NCBI GenBank assembly: GCA_030533445.1
Contig: CM060071.1
Span: forward strand, 3,702,520-3,766,519
Length of the DNA: 64,000 nucleotides
Reading direction: 5' to 3'
DNA from: Cyprinodon diabolis
Lineage: Eukaryota > Chordata > Actinopteri > Cyprinodontiformes > Cyprinodontidae
The translations under genes were made by a program, and so were the position numbers. Positions within the stretch are counted from its first letter, which is position 1. Every line of letters starts with the position of its first letter. The notes beneath the pieces were generated by a model. That model was not told the origin of the DNA and ran no database searches. It worked only from the letters and a program-made list of their open reading frames with translations. This document shows, piece by piece, positions 1-12,000 of this stretch.

Positions 1-39
1 TGACAAAAATAATAAAAAGAAGGCGCAGCGAGGACTGAC

Positions 40-3000
40 CTGTACCACGTCCACAGACAGCACGCCGTTCTCCCACGCGTTAAGAACTTCCAAAATGGCT
101 GCCGGAGTGTTGAGGCAGATTTCGTGCCACTTCATCTGACTGATACAGCGTATACAGCATGAGTGAGATAAACTTTTACCATATGTGAAGAGATGCTCAG
201 TAAAAATATGCATTTACACCAGTCTCATTTCTGCAGAGCTGTTCAGCAGAGTCACCAGGCTCTCCACTTTCCCCGGCTCCGGTCTGAAGCAGGGGTGGTC
301 CGGATTCAGAGTCTTCCCTTCCTCTGGCATGCACGTCTGCAGCCATGTTTCAAAAAAGGGCGTCTCCCCTGAGGGACTGGGATCCGACAGGATCACCTAG
401 AGAGGGAGAGCCAGACATTAGCAAACGATCAATGTGCTTTATAGGTCTATCTTATATTTATAATATGCAGATACATTTTTACCCTTAAAACTGAGTCTTT
501 TAGTTTATAACAGAGAAAATCCTTTATTTATCTTTTTAAATGTCAGTATATTTACTAAACATCCTTGATTCATTAAACAGATTTCATAATTGCCACAGAA
601 AGATGCATCCATTATCATTTATTAGTTTTTTTTATCATTGGTGCATCATCTTTTTATAAAATCTGCTTAATCCAAAAAAAAATAATAACTAAAATCCCCA
701 TGAGATCAATTTCTATTTTATTTTCAGAAGTTTCTTTCTGAATTTTCTAAACATAAAGACATAAATAAATAAGTTAATCCTTTTACAACAATTTTACTCC
801 AAACTATCGATAATTATTACTGTTAACCATCTTTTACTATTGGTTGATTTTAAGTTTACCGAAGCAACTTTATAAATAAAGCTTTTTATGAGAGTCACAA
901 CTAAACTAAGTGCTTATATTTGGCAGCAAATTAAAAAACATACATTAAAATCAATTGAATTTATAAATTAGGCTAAAAAAAAAAACAATTAAAAACATAA
1001 AATAAATAAACCAACAAGGTTGACAAAGTCTTACAAATGCTAAAAGCTATTAAATTAAAAGGCAGTGTTTTTAAAAAGCACAAAATGCTTTTGGTTTTAT
1101 TTTTAAGGCAATCCATATCTGCGCACAATACATATAAAGTAATATTATTATTAATAACTTATTATTGTTAGGTTAATAATTGGCAGCAACATTCACTTTG
1201 TTTAATAATTTTTTTATTTTGAATTAAAAACAATAAAAACCTCAAACCCAAAATTTTAGAATAAAAACAGCTTCAAAAAAAGTTAATATATTGTTATTTT
1301 CAGTCTTTTAAAGCCTAAAGATAAACTCAAATAACATGAATTACATTTTTGCTCCTGTACAAATTGAAGCAATATGGATTTGTGGGAATTTAAATCTTTA
1401 AAGGTCAGTATGTTTAAAAAGATCAACTCAGTTTTAATAAAAATAAATAAATACATATTAATAAACATGGTGATACATTTCTAAACATACAATATTATCT
1501 AACATCAGCAGCAACACCTCCAGCAGCCTTGCAGAAAGCAGCATAGAGTGGAGAATTCTTATTGAATCCTTTCATTTGGTGGAAGTAGCGCCATCTGGTG
1601 GAAAAAAACTAAGATAGCTAGCGTCTAAATGAACCTTAAAGGCACACTATGCAACATTTTTCAGTTAATTAATGTGTTCCATAACGTTTTGGATAATTAA
1701 ATGAGTCATTTCAGGTTGAACAAAGGTATTCTCGGCCGCCCTGGTGGTCTGTGGGGGAAATACCGCACTTGCAATTGCAGGAGCACCGACCCGCACCCAC
1801 AGGCTCAGAAGTCTCGCGAGAGTCGGTCTTGCTTTACGGCGAGAACTGCTACACGCCCCCAGTTAAAAGCATGCTCGTTGCTAGCACAGTGGCGATCTTT
1901 GTGCAGTGCTGCTTTCACACCGGACGCAGCAAAATCGCGTCTGCTGCTTCATTTTTACTGCTTGTACCAGTTAGTTCTGACGCGCGGCTGAAGCAGCTTT
2001 GCTGCTCTGGCTGCGCGGTGCAAAAGTGTGTCTGATGCGCGTTGGGCGGAGCTTCGCTATCCTTTCTCTGCCTTTTTAGCTATATTTGCTGTGATCAGTG
2101 GGAATAAAGTAGTTTTAATATGTTTTTAAGTGAGAAAATCCACCTGAAAACGTAATCAGTGCAGTCAGTTCATTCAGATTATAATCCTGCCTTCCAATAT
2201 TTTTTCTGTCGGAGGCGCTCAGACCCCCACATACCAGCGGTGCGCCGACAGTAGGAATCCCTTCATCAGCAGCCTCTGGCCGGGTCGCCTCCTCGCGGTT
2301 CACCGCGGCGGCTGGTAGGTGTTTTTCATCTAAATAATCCAAACTGCAGGCAGCAGGATAATAAAAGCCAACATATTCTGCCGGCAGATTTCTGCATTTT
2401 AAGTTAATTTAGGCGTCAATAAACTATTTAAGAGGAGTGATCATCAGCGCTGTGTCTCTCTCCCTGCCAGCTCCAATATCAGCTTCTCTGATTGGTTGAC
2501 GCGGCGCGTCGAGCAGCAAAAATTCAATTTTTCCATCTCGAGCAGCAGCGCGTTTGCTGCTTAAAACGCGCCGCGGGACCTTTTGCTGCCCGTCAAACAT
2601 TGACTTTGCATGTAAACTCGCTGCTTCTGTCGCGCCAGCTGCGTCCAGTGTGAACGCAGCATTAGTCATTCGTTGCGTTCGCCTGTCTGCTAAGCTCAAA
2701 ACAACCGCGCCTGGCTTGACGGAGAAACCAGGAGAACAGCTGAGCATATTTACGACAGTGCACTTTTACTTTCGCCCTCTGGGGGGAGCCTCGCTGGAAA
2801 ATCAACACCGGTTGCATAGTGTACCTTTAACTCTTTATTTTAAGTTCACATAAAAAGGTCAAATTCAACAGTTTCAAAGGGGAGATTTATTTTCCCATCC
2901 AAACACTTTGCTTTGGTTTTAATATTTCAGACAAATTTAGGGAAACTGTATGTTGTAATGTTTTAATATAATCTAGGAAACTGGAGCTAAATTAATTAAT

Positions 3001-6000
3001 CAGACCCAGAATGGCTTTGATATAATAAATTGTTCCATTGATCACCAGAACTCACCTCTGAGCCGTACGTCTGCACAACATGACAGAGCATGAGGAAGGA
3101 AATGTCAAAGAGCAGGGCTCGAACAGATGCAGGCTTGGCTAAAAGACAAACAAAAAAAACAAAAAAAATTAAAGAGATCATCAAGTTTGGATGACTTTGT
3201 ATTCAAATCTCACATAAGAAGGTGTTGATTTTAGAAATAAACTCACATCCTTCACCGCTGATGTGTTTGGGGAATTCATTGAGCCTCAAAGAAGGTAGAA
3301 AACATCTTTAAAAAAACTGCCATCTAAGAGACGTAACCTTGGTTATGATGTATTGTTGAGATACGCACTTGATGAATTTCCTGGCGAAGGATTTGAGTTT
3401 ACCCGTGGCGGCGGCTGCTGCCAGGAGCAGGTCCAGGCTCTTCCCTGACAGCATATGTCCCAGAACCCCCAGGAGCCCCTCTGGGGATTTTGAATGGTCT
3501 GCATCTACTGTCTAAAGAACACCAAGAGGAAACATATTTAATTTACCCTTTAAATAATAAATTCAGAGTTACTGATGTGATTTACTGTCAGTCAAGCATT
3601 GATTGTTCCATTTCTTATGCTACAGCACAGTGCATGGCTGTCCAGGCCTGGTTACCTTGAGGATATTTGTGACAGTTGGCTCAGCTCTCAGGATGAGGCC
3701 TGGGTTAGGCTGGATATTTGCATTTTCTGCCGTTTTCAGCCTTGGGGCAAACTCCCGGTCCTCATTCCTGAGTAAACAAGGAGAGCAGTACAGCAGAGAA
3801 AAGGAGGAGAGATGGAGAATCAGTCGAGGTGGTAACATAGACGGCAGTCACCATTTACAGAAAACTAACGCAACATTTTATTTAGTAGCAAATGAAGAAG
3901 TCTAAATATTTGCATCATTTGAACCTTTAAATGCATGTTTTAAAGCTGCAAACACAAACTTAACTGTTAATTTTGAGGGAATAATATGTGATAGACCGAG
4001 GCAAAAGCAGAGGACAACCAGATCTGTATTTTAAAGGCCGATTATTTTGACGTCAGTCTAAACTATCCCTGATATTGTTTTCTCATTTACATGAGAAAAT
4101 AGGAGAGAATGATAACGAATGTTGGACAAGATTTAAACATTAAATCAACAAGTCTCCAAAAAACCTTAATGGGTAGCGAATGAAGCTAAAACGTATGAGC
4201 TTAACATGATCTGAAGGCACGGCCGCTGAATGTGCTAACCAATCAACGAGCGCATGCACGCATCATGAAGGACAAAAAACTGCAGATAAGGGAAGTTATG
4301 CAGAAGTTTTAAAGCCGGTTTAGGTTAAGAAAATAAGAAAATAACATGCAAAGTGCTGAGAGCCTCAGTCAGCTCCATTCAATCGGGATTCTGACATGTG
4401 TTTGATACAGCAATGTTAGCAAATACTTTATCCGTGATTAACTGCCCATTCATACGGAAGAGGATTAGGGCCACTGGAAAAAAAAAAAGTTAACTGATTT
4501 TTAAATTTTATTTCAGTTTAGTATGGGGGAAAAGTCAGAATTCTGACTTTTTTTTCAGAATTCTGACTTTTTTCCTCACAGAATTCTGACTTTTTTCTCA
4601 GAATTCTGACTTTTTTTATTTTCAGAATTCAGTCAGAATTCTGAGAAAAAAGTCAGACTTCTTAGATTAAAGTCAGAAGTCTGACTTTTTCCCCATACTA
4701 AACTAAAATAAAATTCAAAAATCAGTTAACTTTTTTCTTTTCCAGTGGCCCTAATCCTCTTCCGTACATTCATGTTTTATTATATTAAATATTTAAATTA
4801 AAGGCACACTATGCAACATTTTTCAGTTAATTAATGTGTTCCATAACGTTTTGGATGATTAAATGAGTCATTTCAGGTTGAACAAAGGTATTCTCGGCCG
4901 CCCTGGTGGTCTGTGGGGGAAATACCGCACTTGCAATTGCAGGAGCCCTCGGCCCGCACCCACAGGCTCAGAAGTCTCGCGAGAGTCGGTCTTGCTTTAC
5001 GGCGAGAACTGCTACACCCCCCAGTTAAAAGCATGCTTGTTGCTAGCACAGTGGCGATCTTTGTGCAGTTATCATGGCGGAACCAGCGTGAAAACAGCGA
5101 AAGCCCATGTCGGAGCAGGCAAAAAAGAGGAAAAGGGCTCCGGACAGAGAGAGGAGTCGTACACGGGTGAACATCGGGCAAGCTTTTTCCGAATGGCGAG
5201 AGCTAAAATAAAAAGAAGGCTGCAAGGCTGACGCGGATCTCGTGTTTCTGCTGATGCGATTGTAAGTAACATTGGAATGGTTTCTCTCTCTCTGTGTGCA
5301 TGTTCATACTTTCACTGTGTTAGTCATTCGTTGCGTTCGCCTGTCTGCTAAGCTCAAAACAACCGCGCCTGGCTTGACGGAGAAACCAGGAGAACAGCTG
5401 TGCATATTTACGACAGTGCACTTTTACTTTCGCCCTCTGGGGGGAGCCTCGCTGGAAAATCAACACCGGTTGCATAGTATACCTTTAATAACCTCTTCTG
5501 GGAAGGTCAGTGATGTAGTGTAACCGATGTCCACTAGAGGGCGGAGTTATTGGTTCTTGAGCAATAGAAGTAATACCAGAGTGGAGGGATGCTGGAGTCG
5601 AAACAATCAATTCAAAGCTCAATCTGTATTATTTCCCATGTTTAATGGATCCAATGATCCAGAATGAACCTTCTGTGGTTCTTAGACTTAGACAAACTTT
5701 ATGGTCATTTTGTATGTTTACATTTGATCACCATGTTTACATTTTATCACTGCTGCACTTTAAGAGATGGAAATGTGTTGAGAGCTGTACTGAATGAAAT
5801 TTAGTTTTGTATACACTCTGTGTGTACAAAATGACAAATTTTGTCTGAGTCTAAGTATACACAGAGTGTATACAAAATGAAATTTTGATGCATACAGCTT
5901 ACAGCAGTGAATGAGCAGCTTTTAACATTGAAATGAACATTTCCATTTATAAAGTGCAGCAATGATCAGAATGTAAACAGTGTAGGAGAAAAGGAAAACC

Positions 6001-9000
6001 CGTTTAAAGTCATGGTACAAAAGGCATTGATATAGAAAGGTTCAGTGCAGTGCGAATAAATAAATATGGTGCAAAACGCAGTGGAACATTGAGTTGTGTT
6101 CTATTTAATCGGATAATGAAAAAATTTCAACCATGTCGGTAGTGCAAATATGATGTTTTCAAGTGTGGTTCAGAGTCTTGATTAGAGTTTTAACATTTCA
6201 ACAGTCTGATAGTAGCTGGGAAAATGTGAATCTAAACTCTGGATAAACCCCTTCAGTTCTCCTAAATGGGTCCATTTAGCAGTGATGATGGAGGAGCAGC
6301 AGAACTTCTCTGCTTGATCAGAAGGAGAGGATGATAGAAAAATGGAGGACATTATGCTAAACGATTGGAAGAGGATAGAAGAAAACATGCTAATAGTGAG
6401 CATGGTAGATAGAGAAGCTTTATGAGGTAATAACCTTCATGTAGCCATGTTCTAACAGTCCTCTGAGAGGAACAAGAACCACCAGATTAAAAGCTCTGCT
6501 AACAGAACAAAGTCTCTCCCAGAAATGATTGATGGATTCAACTATAAACAGAGAGCTAGATCACAGTTAGCATCCACTTCACTGAAATGAAGCGATAAAT
6601 GGTCCGACAGTACGTAGAAACAACATACCCTGTCTATTAATTATTGATCTACATCTCTGTAGATTGGAAATCAAATGACTTTCTCATATTTTATTCATTA
6701 TTTTTATTCATTAACTTAACCGGTTTCTGTTTGGTTAAATCTTCTAAACATAAATGTTTTTGTTTATTCAGTGGGTAATAAATACAGTTGGAACAATAAT
6801 AATGAATCATTAATATATAGGGTTTCTAAGAAAATGGCTGCTTATCCATAAACCGTTAATCGATCGATAAGATAAATCAACTTTAGATTAAATCATTAAC
6901 TTGCATTTTATATTGGCAAAATGCAAACTTATCAAGAGAAAATCGTCTATTTAGACCGACAGGAAAGACAACAGGAGCAGTAATCAGAAACAACTAGAGG
7001 TAACTATGGAGGAAAACCACAATTCAGGAAGGAGAATCTGTCAAATACAAAACTATTAGCAGGAATCTGGTATTAATTGAGGAGTGGAAAGAAGGAGTCT
7101 TAGTGGCAGTTTGCTCTGAGCCACGTAGCCCACATGGAGAAAAGATTCCCTGGTTAGAAGATGCTATAAGTCTATCTTTCAGCCAGCATGTAAGGAGCTT
7201 TACAGCATGCTGATGGCAGCACTACAAGACGGAAGCTTAATGCAAATGTTTACAGAAATTTTTCTTCTTAAGAACTTTAATGCAACATTTTTCTTCCTGC
7301 TTTGTGTTGGTTTATCACATAAAGTCCATGACAAAATAAAAAAACAAAAAGGATATGCAGGTTTTTAGCTAAATGCGGAGAAGTTCCTGGGTTGTAAAGA
7401 TCTATAAATTCACTGCTCTCTAAAAGAAAAAAAAAACAAGTCATACCGTTTGGAAGTCAGGCATTCTGTGTTGACGTCTGACAGCAGTCCCAGCTTGTTG
7501 CACTCCTGCAGGAGCATGCCCAGGCAGTCGCAGCTGAGGGTAAAAGATGACGGGTAGGATATGATTAGAACACCTGAGTTTCCAGGTAGATAAACTGAGT
7601 ATTTGGAACAAAAGGCCGATTTGGATCTCTTACTTGCATCTCTGATCAGCTTTATCCAGCAGTGGTGTCAGTTTCAGGAGGTACTGGAACGCAATATTTA
7701 CATCCTCAGTAAAATCCTGGAAAATAAATAAACAAAACATTTGTCCTCATTACATTATTACTTAAACTAAAATACTGAATGTTGGTTAGGCTGCTAATAT
7801 CTACCTGTCCTTTGTCTCCTTGAGGATATTTCTTCAGTCTGAGCAGAACTTGTGGAATCTACAAAAGAGAAGGACCCAGGTTTTTTATTAATATATAAAG
7901 ACATCATGGAGGACTAGAGACCACATAAGTCAGCATGTTTGAATTATTAATGTGAATGCTGCTGCAAAGAAATGGAGAAAAGACAAGATTGAAGTTAAGA
8001 GATTATACATTTGGATATTTCTTAAAATAAAAATGTTCAAGAAAAAGTTTGAAAAGATAAAGGCAAACAGAGAAACAAGTTGGATTCCTTTTAAAAACTA
8101 TTTTTACTTTGAGAAAAGTGAAGGCGGTCCATTTTAGCTCCTCAGTGCCCTCCGGCGACTCGATGAGGCCCGTAAAACAAGCCTTCCAGATCTCCAGGAC
8201 GAACAGGGGACCAGGGATCCGCTGAGGAGGACAGGCAATCCAATTAATAAACAAGGAAAATGATACCGGATCTAACGATTGGATCTCTCTGGGATTCTCA
8301 TTTTCCCTAATCAACTATAATGAAGTTGCTAGAATAAAGAGAAATAAACCCTACTTTTTCTCTCAGTATAAACCTCATTTATCACCTATGTTGATGTTTA
8401 AATTCAGCTGATGCACCAACGAACATCATTAGCTTTAGCTACAGATGCAATAATCAGTCAGTTTATTCTTGATCAGTGCTGCAGCTCTAGATTAGTTCAT
8501 CAGTCAGTAAATGATGTGGGGGATTTGTTTTATATAAATCTAAAAAATAGAAGTTAAAATGTAGTTTTAGAAGTTTTTTCCAAATTATCTTTGAACCTTT
8601 TTTAAAGTTTTTCTGCCACTTGGAACAACAAAAGAAATTGAAGTCGGATCAAAATCCTGATGATCACACTGCAGGTTGAAAAAAATGCTTAAACACATCT
8701 TACAACTATTTTTTTTTTTTTATCTCAGAGTTAATAAAGACAAGCCACTGTCTGGATTGCAAAAAAAAAAAAAAACGAACAAACAGAGCAGCCTAATGCC
8801 CAGAGCACCGAGCGCCTGACCTCAAAATGCAGAAGGGGCAACGTTCTATTAGCCACTTCTTCAAGACAAACTCGAGAGCAGAAGATTTCAGTAGAGCTGC
8901 AGCCCCAAAAAGCATCACATTCATGTCTAGTTACAACATTAGCAACAACAAAATGCAGTCAAAGCTCCAGAGTGGGCAAAAACATACCGATGCACATCTA

Positions 9001-12000
9001 AGCGAAAAAAACAATAAATAAATCAGGGTTTTTTCTGGCGACCTGTCCAGGGTGTACCCCGCCTCTTGCCCATAGACAGCTGGAGATAGGCACCAGAACC
9101 CCTCACTCGGGATAAGTGTGTCAGAAAATGAATGGAAATCAAGGTTTTCATTGAAGCCTTAGAAGTTTGAGACTTGTCCTCCATAAATATAAAATCCCTC
9201 TATTTTGTCAAGCTGTTCATCTCCTCACTACTTTTCAGACTTGAAGGTTTTAAATGAAGCCGGTCCTAACACCTAATCACCAGAGTGAAACTACATATTA
9301 ATGCTTGGCTAGTAGCAATCTTTTTTCTCTCCTTTTGTCTGCAGCGAGGGAATCCTAACCTAGAAAGAATAAAGTTATTTCAAGTTGATCAAAGGCTTCT
9401 TGGTGAGCTCATTCTGAGAATAAAACATTCAGTGGTACTTTCAGCTGTTTGACCTCTTAGTTGGACTCTAAAACATGTCTTATCTGACAGATAAGTATAA
9501 TTGCACTTACAGCAGCAATTATACCAAGATTGTAGAAAAACATGGAAACACTTAAGATAAGAAAAAAAGTGTTTGTTTGTCAATCTGCTCTATTTCATTT
9601 GAATAGCTTTACTGGAGGCATCCGTGTTTGTCAAAGAACACTACTGCCACCTACTGGTTTGTGACGTCACGGTGCGGTATCGGCTGTTGATCAAGTCCCA
9701 GTGCTGTATCTGGTGTTTGTCACAACGCGCTATTATCCAAGTCATCTTGAAAACATTCTTCTTCCAAATGTTGGCTACATATTACGTGTTTTTTCTCTGG
9801 CCAGAAGTTCGATGGCAAATCCTCCCTCTTCAAGTTGGCGATCCAACGACCAACCCGTCCGTGGAGGATCAGGAATCAGAAAGGTGGAATAACTCTTTCT
9901 TTCCACTTTTCCCCGATGTATTCCAGCATCCAGCTGCCATGCACGTGGGCATTGTCAGTTTCACTATAGCTCTGGTGAATTTCAATGGTGAAGTCCTCTG
10001 GAAATCTTCAATAATTGTTGTTGATTGCAGATGTGTCTAGTAGTTCCCATTGATTTTGCTTGTAAAGCGGGGAGAATGGCGCTAGGCTTACCGCACCATG
10101 ACGTCACTGCCGGAAGATGGCAGGAGGGAGGGGTTACTATATTTGGGAGAAAATGGCCACTCCTAGACTCGATCAGGATGAAAATTATTTTTATTTTATT
10201 AACTGAATAATGCTAAATTAATTAAATCAACGCAAATGTATTAGTTTTAGATATAAATATTGATCCATTGATTATTCCTTGCAGACTGGACTTTTCCTTT
10301 AAGAAACCTTTGGCTATCAGCTTATTTTAATAATTGTTAGTTGTAGCCGTAGTTTATTCAAATGCTCAGGTTCACCTGCATTCTTTTAATCATCATCAGC
10401 TGCTCCACCAGAGGCTGCGTCTCCCCTGTCAAATTCATGGTTCCCTCCAGCATGATGAAAGCATGGACAGACGGGAAGGAGGCGTGAGCAGGAGGCTCAC
10501 ACTGCACGGAGAGCATGTGGGGAATACTGGGGGACAACAGACACGGTTAATCCTGTTGGACTGAGGTTCCTGCTGGAGTCAAACCAAATTCATCATCTTC
10601 ACCTTTTCACCAAAGACAAGGTTTCCTCGATTGAAGTCCTCAGTGTCTGGTTTGGTACGTCACAGAGGCCGTCTGTCACTTTAATCATTGCTTGTTCAAC
10701 GTTGGCCCAGGAACCTGTGGAGAAGCAGAAACTGTAAGGTCTGGCAGGCAGAGCAGGGGCTTCAAAGATGTGGAGACGTGGTTTCCTTCCTTTTGGGTGT
10801 CAGTCTCTTATATCAAAGGCTCTAATGCAACTCTAAATACCTTGATCCTCCAGCCGGGCGATATGGACCAGAGCTTTGTTCTTGGTGCTGCTCATCAGGC
10901 CGTGCAGCCTTTCCTGGCAGGCTCTGAGGACGGCCTCTGTGCTTGTTGATGGACCCAGTTCTCTCAGTTTGTCACAGTAAAACGCACATCCCTGCAGGAG
11001 CCACACCACCACCCCCAGCAGGGCCCGGCACAATCCGATGCATTCCTCAGCCTTCCCGTGGCAGCTGAATGGGCACCAAACAAAAAGCAGAGGAGCTAAA
11101 CCAATCATCCCCTTAGCCATGCAGAGAGACTCTTCTTGTTTATTTCCAAAAGCCTCGTGGAACATTACTTTTTATTTTTTAGAAAGTTATGAGTTTACTC
11201 TGGGTGTATTTAGCGGAGAAAAAAAAAACTATACAATAAGCACTAGAAAACTAGTAGGGTTGTGTTAAAAGAAACTATTCAAATTTAGAATAAATTCTTA
11301 TACCGATGCTCAAGATTAACTGATGTAACCAAACGTCGATTTAAAAAAAAAAAAAGAAAAAAAAAGGGTCACCGTCCTTGCAACCATTAACTAGCATTAC
11401 TTCATTAAATCTGCTGTTGAATGTAAATAAAAAACTATGCCAGAACCAAAAATGTCAGTTTTTAACATTGTTCATTATTGTGTATGCCTTCTGCATATTT
11501 AGATATTTTCTTAACAATAAGGTTCCATTTTTTTATGTTTTTGTAGAAAAGCACCAGCTAAAAAACGTCATTGAAAATATATGAAAAGTGCTGTGTCACG
11601 TCAGTTCAGAAAGAAATTAGAATGTGGTGTAGTTACCTGAGCTCTACACAGTTTTTGACCGATAAATGTGGAATGCTGTGCAAGATTAAAGAATCATTCA
11701 GAAATATCTGCTCAAAGAAAAGTAAAGTTCGTCGTTCGTCAGACTTTGTGTGGATTAGTAAGTGCTTTTTTAATGGGACAGAAAAGCGTCTGCTAAGAGC
11801 TAAGTTAATTAACACCAACAAAAATTTAAGCTTGTTTAGCAATATAATGGCTTTGAACCAGAACAATGCCTATTTTTTTTTTACAATTTTGGCATAATTA
11901 CTGCTCCGGGTAACATGTGCCAATAGCTTTGGCAGCTATTGGCACATTTTAGTGGGTGTAAACAACAGTTAATGATTGATCAATTACTACATTGGTTGAC

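Noticed and set aside
1701..2035. Overlapping frames of 94-96 codons inside a med24 intron
   Set aside because: They lie in TTAA family A copy 1 and its nested element and are not conserved with copy 2 beyond the shared end.
3603..3905. Plus-strand frame over 3603-3905
   Set aside because: Antisense shadow of the med24 exon at 3767-3656.
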